A stretch of DNA of 64,000 bases from Nocardioides sp. TF02-7 (lineage in GTDB: Bacteria > Actinomycetota > Actinomycetes > Propionibacteriales > Nocardioidaceae), in the NCBI RefSeq assembly GCF_022437945.1, contig NZ_CP092535.1, forward strand, positions 4,514,001 through 4,578,000, given 5' to 3'. The notes under the pieces are model-generated. The model was not told the DNA's origin. It worked only from the letters and a program-made list of their open reading frames with translations, and made no database searches. Of the stretch, positions 48,901 to 58,495 are shown piece by piece (within the stretch, counting starts at the first letter, position 1; every line of letters begins with the position of its first letter). A program made the translations under genes and the position numbers.

Positions 48901-51306
48901 CCGGTGTCGGGGTCGTTGGCGTTGTCGCCGGTCGCCGGCGGGTTGCCGTCGCCCTTGGACTTGAAGTGGTTGACGACCACGGCGAACGTCATGGCGTCGT
49001 CGGCGCCGGTCGGCTTGAACGCCTGCGCCAACGGCTCGCGGGCGTTGGCGAACGCCGTCGTGCCGAAGAGCAGGTCGGACCGGCCCACCGGCTCCACCGA
49101 CGCGGGCTTGTAGATGAACCCGTTGCGGATGGTGTCCTGCTCGGTGACGTTGGTCGCGCCGAGCGCCTCGGGCGGCGACGGGACGTAGTCCCAGGTGCCG
49201 GCGCCGGCGTCGGCGTTGAGCGCCGCCACCAAGGCCTGGAGGGCGTCGTCGCGGTTGCCCTTGTCGGCGTCGCCGGGCAGCTTGACGGAGTTCTCGAGCT
49301 CCTCGAGGGTCACCACGTCGGCGCCCAGGCCGTTGATGGCGGTCACGATCTTCTGCTGCTGCCGCGCCAGGCTGGCGTCGGTCGCGGCGCCGCGCGGGCC
49401 GCTGCCGTCGTTGGGCTCCGGGGAACCGGGCGGGTTCTCCAGGCCGCACCGGTTGTTGGCGATCCGGTCGCCGGCGCGGTCGGTGTAGTAGGTGCAGTGC
49501 GTCTTGCGCGTGAGCTCCGCACCGTCGGCGACGTACTGCTCACCGGTCGTGTTGAAGTAGTTGAGGACGTTGAACGTCGCCAGCTTCAGGTCGCCCCCCG
49601 ACGTCCCGCGGCGCCAGGTTGTCCGCGCGGGTGTTCTCGAAGGTCGCGACAGCGTCGGTCTCGCCGCCGAACACGGGCCGGGTCGGCTGGAACTTCCACG
49701 TGCTGTTGCGGAACTCGAGGATGACCGGCGCGTGCAGCGTCGCCTCGGCGCCCACGCGGACCGGTTTCGGGCCGTCGTCCGCCGCGGTCAGCCACGGCAG
49801 CGGCTGGCCCTTCGCCGCGTTGTTCGTCATGTAGTTGATCGACGTGCCGTCGTCGAGCGCCACGGCCCGGGCGAAATTGTCGTCCTTGACCTCCTGCAGC
49901 GCCTCGGCATCGTCGTCGTCGGCGACGTCGGTCGGCTGCCGCAGCGGCGTGTCCCCGGTCGCGAGGCCGACCTCGGCGAACGTGTTCGTGTTGTAGACGT
50001 TGCTGACGGTGAAGGTGTCGGTCGGGGCCAGCAGCATGCCCTCCTGGGCCTCCCGCCCCTCTTCCGTCGTCGGGTAGGCGATCTCGAGCGGCTCCACCGC
50101 GTCGAGCGGCGTGTCCAGCTCGACCACGTCACCGGTGCCCGGGGTGATCTCGGTCGTGCCCGAGAACTCGCTGACCTCGCCGGTCACCTCGACGGAGTCG
50201 CCGATCTCGACGCCGGCCGGCATCGCGTTCGCGCCGAAGACGAAGATCGCGTCGGAGGCGCCCGGGGTGGCGTCCGTCGTGCCGCCGGTGCCCGCGGTCT
50301 GCACGTACATGCCGTCGATGCTGGAGCTGGCGAACGCCGGGTCGCGGTACATCGCGGTCACGACGCCCTGGGTCCGCACGACGTCGCCGACGCGGGGCGA
50401 GGTGGCGGTGTCGGTGCCCTGGATCTCTGCGATCGACAGCAGCTCCGGCGCCTCGACGACGGTGATCGTGACCTCGACGTCGTCCGTGGCGGCCGGCTCA
50501 CCGTCGTCGGTGACGGTGAACGTCACCGTGGACGCGCCGGTCTGGGTCGGGGTGCCGGTCAGCTGACCGGTGGGGCTCAGCGTCACGCCGGCGGGCAGCG
50601 CGCCCGCGGTGACGGCCCACGAGTACGGCGGCACGCCACCGGTCGCCTGCAGCTGAACGGCGTCCATGGCGTCGTCGACGTACAGCTCGAGGTCGTCGGG
50701 GTCGGTGGCGGCGAGCTCGGTCACGCCGAAGCCGTTCGGCACACCGCGGCTGTGAGTCGCCGGGCCGGTCCAGGTGCCGTCGACCAGCCGCTGCAGCGAC
50801 TGGTCGCCGGCTGTCGCATTGGTCTCGGCGACGCCGGTGTCGACTGACTGGACGCTGGTCGCCGGCTCGCCGAGGTTCGCCGTCATCGAGCCCTCGTAGG
50901 AGACGAACTCCACGACGGTTCCGCCGGCGTCGACCAGCGCGACACCGTCGGGACTGCCGTTCTGGAGGACACCGCCGCTGGCGGCAGGGTAGGCGACGAC
51001 GTGGGTGCCCCAGCCGTCCACCTGGTCGGCGACGGTGCCGGACAGCGTGTCGGTCCGGTACGGGGTGCTGTTGTTCCCGTTGACCAGCACGACCTTCCAG
51101 TCGGTCAGGTCGGTGCCGGCGGGTGCCGTCAGCTCGACGAACTCACCGACCCCGCCTCCGTCGTCGGGGGTGCTGTCGTCGTAGTGGAGCTCGGAGATGA
51201 AGACGCCGCCCACGGCCGAGGCCGGAGGGGCGGCGAGGAAGGACAATCCAGTGACGCTGAGGCCGAGCCCGAGGGCTCCGACCACGACCTGCTTCGGTGA
51301 GGGCAT
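45959..51306 (-). CDS. Giant secreted ExeM/NucH-type endonuclease fused to a 5'-nucleotidase (two frame breaks)
   Basis: About 1781 residues. Order: signal peptide (AVVVGALGL-type core, cleavage near ASA); lamin-tail domain (VFISELHYDDSTPDDGGGVG); Ig-like domain; OB-fold (AEIQGTDTATSPRVGDVVRT); endonuclease/exonuclease/phosphatase domain (KLATFNVLNYF to SDHNPAIVGFD, residues about 570-950); metallophosphatase (LGINDFHGRILANGS, AVGNHELDQG, ISGHTHLAYNC, about 955-1200); 5'-nucleotidase C-terminal domain (MNPGGLRADMDGVE, STGGDNFHELANG); two Ig-like modules ending TIRVRR. It could degrade external DNA to nucleosides and phosphate. No LPXTG anchor. Extra G bases near 49600 and 48141. Confidence 0.88.
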
Positions 51307-51549
51307 GAGGCACTTTCCACGAGGAGGGCACGGCGGGAACACCGTCCGGGAGAGCGGCCCGGACGACCGAGAAGCGGGGAAGTGGACCGACCATATGCCC
51401 GCTTCCAGCCCCGGAGGCAAGATCCTGAGAGAAACCTGAGGCAACTGTTTCGTAACGAAACAGGAATTTCACCGCGGCCGCTGGGGAACCGGTCCAGACC
51501 ACTCCTGGGGTCGGGCGCGCGCGTGCGACCGCGCGGGTGCTGCGGGGCG
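51307..51549. promoter_or_regulatory. Regulatory region of the secreted nuclease, with a 19-bp perfect palindrome at 51445-51463
   Basis: CTGTTTCGT-A-ACGAAACAG is a perfect 19-bp palindrome centred about 150 bp upstream of the start at 51306. Nearby are more GAAAC/GTTTC half-sites (GAAACCTGAGGCAACTGTTTC) and a CCTGAGA...CCTGAGG direct repeat. It is the most AT-rich patch of the region and looks like a regulated promoter. The regulator is unknown; the sequence does not match the PhoP GTTCACC repeat. Confidence 0.6.
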
Positions 51550-52185
51550 TCAGCGGTCCGCGCCGGCCCGGCCGCCGCGGATCTGGTGCCGCTGCTTCCA
51601 CACGTCGCGGAAGAACTCGTAGCCCGACCACAGCGTCAGCGCGAACGCGGCCACGAGGAGGGCGATCCCGACCACCCAGAGCACCTCGCCCGGCACGTCG
51701 AGCCAGCCGTCGACCTCCAGCAGCGGCAGCGTCAGCAGGCCGAGGGCCCCGGCCTGGACGAAGGTCTTCCACTTGCCGCTGGCGGCGGCGGCGATCACCA
51801 CCGACTTGAGGATCGAGAGCCGGAGCAGGGTGACCGTCCACTCCCGGACGAGGACGACGATCGTGATCGTCCACATCCACCAGGTGTCCATGATGATCGA
51901 GAGCCCGATGAACGCCATGCCGGTGATCGCCTTGTCGGCGATCGGGTCGGCGATCTTCCCGAAGTCCGTGATCAGGTTGCGGCTGCGGGCGATGTCGCCG
52001 TCGACCTTGTCGGTCACCATCGCGACGACGAAGATCACCCAGGCCACGGTGCGCCACAGCACCGAGTCCCCTCCGTCGACCAGCAGCGCCCAGCCGTAGA
52101 ACGGCACCAGCACGATCCGCAGCGTGGTGAGCGCGTTGGGGAGGTTCCAGTTGCTCGGCTTCGTGGCCGGCGCTTCCTCGGTCAT
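51550..52185 (-). CDS. pgsA: CDP-diacylglycerol-glycerol-3-phosphate 3-phosphatidyltransferase
   Basis: 211 residues, intact. Makes phosphatidylglycerol phosphate or a related phospholipid. The CDP-alcohol phosphotransferase motif D-G-x2-A-R-x8-G-x3-D-x3-D is seen in DKVDGDIARSRNLITDFGK, IADPIADK. Five or six membrane helices. ATG 52185 overlaps the rimO stop (ATGA). Position between rimO and cinA is the usual actinobacterial one. Confidence 0.92.
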   Translation of the reverse strand: MTEEAPATKPSNWNLPNALTTLRIVLVPFYGWALLVDGGDSVLWRTVAWVIFVVAMVTDKVDGDIARSRNLITDFGKIADPIADKAITGMAFIGLSIIMDTWWMWTITIVVLVREWTVTLLRLSILKSVVIAAAASGKWKTFVQAGALGLLTLPLLEVDGWLDVPGEVLWVVGIALLVAAFALTLWSGYEFFRDVWKQRHQIRGGRAGADR

Positions 52186-53621
52186 CGCTTCTCCCCCGTC
52201 GCTTCCGCCACCAGGTCGACCCCGTCGCTGCCGACCACCACCGCCTCGAGCAGGTCGCCGACCCGTGCGCCGGCGGCTCGGACCCGGGTGCTGCCGTCGA
52301 CCTCGGGGCCCTGGTGTGCCGCGCGCCCCTCGACGTACCCCTCGACGCCGGGGTCGATGTCCTCGACGAGCACCTCGACGGTCGTGCCGACGCGCTCCTC
52401 GGCCCGTTGTGCGTTGAGCTCGGTGACCAGGTCGGTGACGTGGGCGACCCGGGCCCGGATCTCGTCCTGGTCGTGCTTGTCGTCGAAGCCGGCCGCCTCG
52501 GTGCCGTCCTCGTCGGAGTAGCCGAAGACGCCGGTGACGTCCATCCGGGCGGCGACCAGGAAGTCGCAGAGCACCTGGAAGTCCCGCTCGGTCTCACCGG
52601 GGAACCCGACGATCACGTTGGACCGCACACCCGCCTCGGGCGCCAGCGCGCGGACCTGCTCGAGCAGCGCGAGGAAGCTGTCGGGATCGCCGAAGCGGCG
52701 CATCCGGCGCAGCACGGAAGAGCTGGCGTGCTGGAAGGACAGGTCGAAGTACGGCGCCACACCCGGCGTGGTCGCGATCGCCTCGATGAGGCCGGGGCGG
52801 GTCTCCGCCGGCTGCAGGTAGGAGACGCGCACGCGCTCGACGCCGGCGACGGCCGTCAGCTCGGGCAGCAACGTCTCGAGCAGCCGCAGGTCGCCGAGGT
52901 CCTTGCCGTAGGAGGTGGAGTTCTCCGACACGAGGAACAGCTCCCGCGCGCCCTGCTCGGCGAGCCAGGCCGCCTCGGCGAGCACGTCGGAGGGCCGCCG
53001 GCTGACGAACGAGCCGCGGAACGTCGGGATCGCGCAGAACGTGCACCGGCGGTCGCAGCCGCTGGCGAGCTTGAGCGCCGCCATCGGACCGCTGTCGAGC
53101 CGGGCACGGGCCTCGAGGGTCGCCGGTGCGGCCGCGGGCCGGTCGGCCGGGCTGATCGGCAGCAGCTTGCGCCGGTCGCGCGGGGTGTGCGGGTGGGGCC
53201 GCTCCCCCGCCACGATCGACCGCAGCCGGGCCGCGATGTCGGTGTAGTCGTCGAACCCGAGCACCGCGTCGGCCTCGGGCAGCGACTCGGCCAGCTCGGC
53301 GCCGTACCGCTCGGCGAGGCAGCCGACGGCGACCACGGCCTGCGGCCGGCCGGACTCCTTGAGGTCGGCGGCCTCGAGCAGCGTGTCGATCGAGTCCTTC
53401 TTGGCGGCGTCGACGAAGCCGCAGGTGTTGACCACCACCGTGTCGGCGGCCCCCGGGTCGTCGACCAGGGCGAACCCGTCGGCAGCCAGACGGCCGGCGA
53501 GCTCCTCGGAGTCGACGTCGTTGCGGGCGCAGCCGAGGGTCAGCAGCGCGACCGCGAGCGGGGCGGAGCCGTCGGCGGGGGTCCCGGTGCCGGGTTCGGG
53601 GCTGGTCTCGGTCGTCGTCAT
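52182..53621 (-). CDS. rimO: Ribosomal protein S12 methylthiotransferase RimO
   Basis: 479 residues, intact. Adds a methylthio group to Asp of ribosomal protein S12 using two 4Fe-4S clusters. N-terminal cluster cysteines at 31, 67 and 101 (TLGCARND, VVNTCGFVDAAKKDSI, AVGCLAERYG); radical-SAM C-x3-C-x2-C at 189, 193, 196 in SGCDRRCTFCAIPTFRGSF; TRAM domain at the C-terminus. GFVDAAKKDSI distinguishes it from MiaB. The upstream intergenic region is the 32-bp repeat array. Confidence 0.95.
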   Translation of the reverse strand: MTTTETSPEPGTGTPADGSAPLAVALLTLGCARNDVDSEELAGRLAADGFALVDDPGAADTVVVNTCGFVDAAKKDSIDTLLEAADLKESGRPQAVVAVGCLAERYGAELAESLPEADAVLGFDDYTDIAARLRSIVAGERPHPHTPRDRRKLLPISPADRPAAAPATLEARARLDSGPMAALKLASGCDRRCTFCAIPTFRGSFVSRRPSDVLAEAAWLAEQGARELFLVSENSTSYGKDLGDLRLLETLLPELTAVAGVERVRVSYLQPAETRPGLIEAIATTPGVAPYFDLSFQHASSSVLRRMRRFGDPDSFLALLEQVRALAPEAGVRSNVIVGFPGETERDFQVLCDFLVAARMDVTGVFGYSDEDGTEAAGFDDKHDQDEIRARVAHVTDLVTELNAQRAEERVGTTVEVLVEDIDPGVEGYVEGRAAHQGPEVDGSTRVRAAGARVGDLLEAVVVGSDGVDLVAEATGEKR

Positions 53622-53665
53622 GGCTGGTGGCCAGTATGGCGGCTCCCCGATCCTCCGCGCGAAAC

Positions 53666-53945
53666 GCCGACCCGGCTCGTCTCCGCACCTGATTCGCGCC
53701 GACCCGGCTCATTCCGGCACCTCAGGAGGCCCGACCCGGCTCATTCCAGCACCTCACAAGGCCCGACCCGGCTCGTTCCGGCACCTCACAAGGCTCGACC
53801 CGGCTCATTCCGGCGCGCTACAAGGCCCGACCCGGCCCATTCCGGCACGTTGCGCTGCAGAAATGAGCCGGGTCGGCGGGGTTCTGCGTGCGGAGATGAG
53901 CCGGGTCGGCGCGTTTGCGTGCGGAGATGAGCCGGGTCGGCGCAG
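53666..53945. repeat. Bipolar array of 32-bp repeats (six direct, three inverted)
   Basis: The core GACCCGGCTCAT starts at 53669, 53701, 53733, 53765, 53797 and 53829, an exact 32-bp period. It then appears reversed (ATGAGCCGGGTC) at 53863, 53896 and 53927, spaced 33 and 31 bp. Units 2-5 share TTCCGGCACCTCA and AAGGCCC; unit 1 and the inverted units share the variant CTCCGCAC. The array fills the 326-bp gap between the rodZ-like stop (53948) and the rimO start (53621), both minus strand. The period is not a multiple of three, so it is not coding. Confidence 0.88.
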
Positions 53946-53947
53946 AC

Positions 53948-55697
53948 TCAGGGGGCGGGGATGGCCTTGGTGACCTCGGAGCCGGTGTCGCCGAGCGGCT
54001 CCGGGTCCTGGCCGTCGACGGAGATCTCGACCGAGCCGTCGGAGGTCCAGACCCGCACCGGCGGGACGACCTCGAGCTCGGCGGTCTGGCCGAAGGCGAG
54101 CGGGCCGTCGAGCACGATGTCGCCGCTCCCGTCGCGGACGACCAGCCGCGCGCCACCGCCGGCTGCGGTCAGCGTCACCGGGACGGCCGCCGCCTTCTTC
54201 GGGCCGTTGGAGATCCCGGCGCTCTGGTTGAGCGTGTCGACCGAGGAGACCTCCACCGGACCGTCCATCAGGAGCTTGGCGACCGACCACACCAGCACCG
54301 CCGCCATGATCGCCGCCACCAGCACCGACCAGTTGCGGCCGCCGCGCGTGCCGCGGATCGCCCCGCCGGCGCCGGTGGCGAGCTCGGACTCGAAGACCCG
54401 GCGCGGGTCGATCGGCGCGTCGGCGTACTTCTCGTCGTACGTCGCCACCAGCGGGCCCGCGTCGACCCCCAGCACCCGGGCCAGGGTGCGCAGGTGGCCC
54501 CGTGCGTAGAAGTCACCGCCGCACGGCCCGAAGTCGTCGACCTCGATCGCCTCGATGACGTGCGGGCGGATCCGCGTGCGCTCGGACAGCTGGTCGACGG
54601 TGAGCCGCAGCCGCTCGCGCGCGGTCTCGAGCTGCGGACCGACCACCGGCTCGGCCGCGGGCCGCACCGCCAGGTCGTCGAGGACCACGGTGAGCGCCTG
54701 GTCGGCCCGGTCGGCCTCCTCCTCGGGCAGCGCCCGCAGCTCGGGGTCGAGGCGCAGGGCGTTCGCGCCCACCGTCGGGCGCGCGCCGGTGTGAGCCTCG
54801 ACCCCCGGGCGTGTCCCGGGCCGGTGCACCTCGACCCGCGCCGGCGCCGCCACCGGGCGCCCCGGGGCCGGCGGGTCGACGACCACGGCCTCGATCTCGT
54901 CGGTCGACGCGTCGCCGTCGGCGGCCGGGATCCCGTCCACGGTGTCGGTCTCGTCGGCTGCCCCGGTCTCGTCGACGCCGGTCTCGTCGGCGCCGGTCTC
55001 GGTTGCCCCGGTCTCTTCGACGTCGTCGGTGCTCCGCCGCTGGAGACGGACGGTGTCCTCGACCATGACACCGCCCGGGGCGTCGGCCTCGCCGTCGTCC
55101 GGGTCGACGCCGACACCGTCGGCCTCGTCCTCGGCCAGCCCCGGGACGACCTCGACCACGTCGGCGCGACCGTCGGCCAGCGCGGCCAGCTCGTCGCTCA
55201 GCCCGGCCCGATCGGCGCCCACGAGGCGGGTCGCGAGGGTCAGCGGGACGACCAGCTGCTGGCCGTCGTCGCCGACCACCAGCAGGTGGCCGTCGCGGAG
55301 GCGCGCGGCGCGGCAGGTGCTCGAGGCACTCGACGCCGTCCCACGCGATCCCCTCCCAGGTCGCGCCGTGCCGCAGCCGTACGCCGAGCGGGTCGGCAAC
55401 GAGCAGCGGCGCACGGCCGTCGACCAGCGCGGCGAGGTGCAGAAGGGTGACGACGGCGAGGACGCCGAACGTCGCCCAGTCGAGCGCGGCGCCGTCGTCG
55501 AACGCCCGGAGCGCGAACGCGACCGCCAGCACGGCGGCGACGGCACCGACGACGCCGGACAGGGCGACGTTGCGGCGCACCTCGACCTGCCGCGTGGGCT
55601 CGTCACCCCGGCTGTCGGCCGGGACGTCGGCCTGGTCCTCGGCCTGGTCCTCGGTCTGGTTCTCAGGCTGGGTCTGGGTCTCGGTCTCGTCGGTCAT
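53948..55697 (-). CDS. RodZ-like HTH membrane protein fused to an N-terminal PH-like membrane domain (one frame break)
   Basis: About 582 residues. Order: two membrane helices (VALSGVVGAVAAVLAVAFAL, WATFGVLAVVTLLHLAALVD) and a PH-like module (VRLRHGATWEGIAWDGVECL, DGHLLVVGDDGQQLVVPLTL); a long acidic linker with ETGADETGVDETGA-type repeats; an HTH_25 domain (RERLRLTVDQLSERTRIRPH, VIEAIEVDDFGPCGGDFYAR); one membrane helix (WSVLVAAIMAAVLVWSVAKL); and a DUF4115-like beta domain at the C-terminus. The last three parts are RodZ. An extra base near 55308. It starts 4 bp after ftsK. Confidence 0.82.
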
Positions 55698-55701
55698 GGC
55701 G

Positions 55702-58281
55702 TCATGCCTCCCCCTGGATCGTGGCGATCACGGAGTCGAGCTCGTCGGGCTTCACCAGCACGTCGCGGGCCTTGGAGCCTTCGCTCGGCCCGACCACGCC
55801 CCGGCTCTCGAGGATGTCCATCAACCGGCCGGCCTTGGCGAAGCCGACCCGGAGCTTGCGTTGCAGCATCGACGTGGAGCCGAACTGCGTGGAGACGACG
55901 AGCTCGATCGCCTGGACGACGAGGTCGAGGTCGTCGCCGATGTCGTCGTCGAGCACCTTGCCGCCGCCCTGCGGCGCGGTGACGTCCTCGCGGTACGACG
56001 GCTCGAGCTGGCCCTTGCAGTGCTTGACGACCTGGTGGATCTCCGCCTCGGTCACCCAGCTGCCCTGGACTCTTATGGGCTTCGACGCACCCATCGGCAG
56101 GAACAGCCCGTCACCCTGGCCGACCAGCTTCTCCGCGCCCGGCTGGTCGAGGATGACCCGGCTGTCGGCGAGCGAGGAGGTCGCGAACGCCAGCCGCGAC
56201 GGCACGTTCGCCTTGATCAGGCCGGTGACGACGTCGACCGAGGGGCGCTGCGTCGCGAGCACCAGGTGGATGCCGGCGGCGCGCGCGAGCTGGGTGATCC
56301 GGACGATCGCGTCCTCGACGTCGCGCGGCGCCACCATCATCAGGTCGGCGAGCTCGTCGACGATGACGAGCAGATAGGGGTACGGCGTCAGCACGCGCTC
56401 GCTGCCGGGCGGCACCTCGACCTTCCCCGCGCGGACAGCCTTGTTGAAGTCGTCGACGTGGCGGAAGCCGAAGTTGGCCAGGTCGTCGTAGCGCAGGTCC
56501 ATCTCGCGCACAACCCACTGCAGCGCCTCGGCGGCCTTCTTGGGGTTGGTGATGATCGGGGTGATCAGGTGCGGGACGCCCTCGTAGGCGTTGAGCTCCA
56601 CCCGCTTGGGGTCGACCATGATCATCCGGACCTCGTCGGGTGTGGCCCGCATCAGCACCGAGGTGATCATCGAGTTGATGAAGCTCGACTTGCCGGAGCC
56701 GGTGGCGCCGGCGACCAGCAGGTGCGGCATCTTCGCGAGGTTGGCGACGACGAAGCCGCCCTCGACGTCCTTGCCGAGGCCGGACACCATCGGGTGGTGG
56801 TCGTTGCGCGCCACGTTGGAGCGCAGCACGTCGCCCAGGGGAGACGATCTCCTTGTCGGTGTTGGGGATCTCGACGCCGACCGCGGACTTGCCGGGGATC
56901 GGGCTGAGGATCCGCACGTCCTCCGAGCCGACGGCGTAGGGAGATGTTGCGCGCGACGCCGAGGATCTTCTCCACCTTCACGCCGGTGCCGAGCTCGATC
57001 TCGTAGCGGGTGACGGTCGGGCCGCGCGTGTAGCCGGTGACCTGGGCGTCGATGCCGAACTCGTCGAGCACCTGGCTCAGCTTCTCGACCACCGCGTCGG
57101 ACGCCTTCGACCGGGCGCGGTGCGGCGAGCCGGGCTTGAGCACGTCGCCGGCCGGCAGCGTGTAGGCGATGTCGCCGGAGAGCGCGAGCTGCTCGACCCG
57201 CTGCGGCAGCGGGCTGTGCGGCGGCGGCTCGAGCTCGCCGGTCTCCTCCTGCGCCGCGGGCGCCGGCGGCTCGGGCTCGGCCGGGTCCTCGAGCGGGATG
57301 TCGATCGGCTCCCGCAGCTCCATCGATTCCTCGGTGCTGGGGTCGGGCTTGCGGCCGCGCCGCTTCTTCCGCGGCTCGGAGAGCAGCGGCGTGTCGTAGG
57401 CCGGGTCGCCCATCAGCGGGTCGACGGTGTCGTCACCGCCGCGGGTCCGGATCGGCTGGGTCTCCTCGTCCGCGGCGTCACCGGCGCCGTGCGGGTGGCC
57501 GAGCAGCAGGTCGCCGAGCTCGCGCAGCCGGTCGGGCACCCGGTAGAGCGGGGTCGCGGTGATGACCAGCACCCCGAAGAACGCGAGCAGCGCCAGCAGC
57601 GGCACGACGACGTACGCCGACCGGAGCAGGTCGAGCAGCAGCGCCGAGACGACGTACCCGACGGCGCCCCCGCCCTCTCGCAGCGGCGAGGTGTCGCCGC
57701 TGACCGGCTCGGGGCTGCCGTTGGCGATGTGGACGATGCCGAGGAGCCCGAACGCGAACGTGGTCCACCCGATCACCTGCCGGCCGACCGGCCCGTTGCG
57801 CACCGGGTCGCGCATCACCCGCCAGCCGGCGAGGAGCACGACCAGCGGGACGAACCAGCCGACCTTGCCGACGGAGCCGGAGACGACGGTGCGCACCAGC
57901 TCCATGGCGCCGCCGGGCACCTCGAACCACACGCCGGCGGCGACGACCACGGCCAGCCCGCACAGCAGCAGCCCGACGCCGTCGCGCCGCTGCTCGGGCT
58001 CGATCTCCTTGACGCCGCCGACGATCCCCGCACTGACGGCTCCGACGCCGTGCGCGATCCCGAGCCACACCGCCGCGAGGGCGCGGGCGAGCGCAGAGAA
58101 GGACCGGGCCACCGGGCCGGGCCCGCTGCGGACGGCGCGCGGGGCCGGTCGCCGGGACTTCGTGGCCCGGGACTTGGACGTACTCCGTGGACGCGAGCTG
58201 GTGCCTGCCTTGCCGCTGCTGCGGCTGGTGGACGTGCTCCGGCTGCGCGACCGCGGCGGGGGAAGACGTACGGGTCGCCAT
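55702..58281 (-). CDS. ftsK: DNA translocase FtsK (three frame breaks)
   Basis: About 858 residues. Pumps chromosome dimers at the septum. Basic Ser/Arg N-terminus, four membrane helices (about 70-240), Pro/Glu linker, alpha domain (VTGYTRGPTVTRYEIELGTG), Walker A VAGATGSGKSSFINSMI near 527, Walker B YLLVIVDELADLMMV, and the gamma DNA-reading winged helix (LQRKLRVGFAKAGRLMDILE). Extra C bases near 58262, 56941 and 56842 break an otherwise normal gene. ATG 58281. The divergent gene is the M4 protease. Confidence 0.94.
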
Positions 58282-58495
58282 GCTGCGACCCTACTCATTC
58301 GTCACTCCAGCCACAGGGATCACGGAAGCGTGTCGCCGCGCCGGATCCGGCCGAGGTGAGCAACTGGTAACAAGAACCCGACACGCCCGGAAAAATCAAG
58401 GTCTAGATCCGGATCGAGCCGACTTCTAGGGTTCCGGATGGTGCCCCCTCTCGGGCCGCACCTCCCGCAATTCATGCATGGGAAGGGACCACTCG
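58282..58495. promoter_or_regulatory. Divergent promoter region of ftsK and the secreted M4 protease
   Basis: 214 bp without a gene. It contains the AT-richest stretch of the right-hand side (TGGTAACAAGAACCCG, CGGAAAAATCAAGGTCTAGA, CCGACTTCTAGGGTTCCGGA). TCTAGATCCGGATC and TTCTAGGGTTCCGGA are near-repeats. A GGGAAGGGA ribosome-binding site precedes GTG 58496. Precise -10/-35 elements cannot be assigned with confidence. Confidence 0.5.

Noticed and set aside
53666..53945. CRISPR array
   Set aside because: The units are tandem and nearly identical across the whole 32 bp, spacers are not unique, polarity reverses midway and no cas gene is present.
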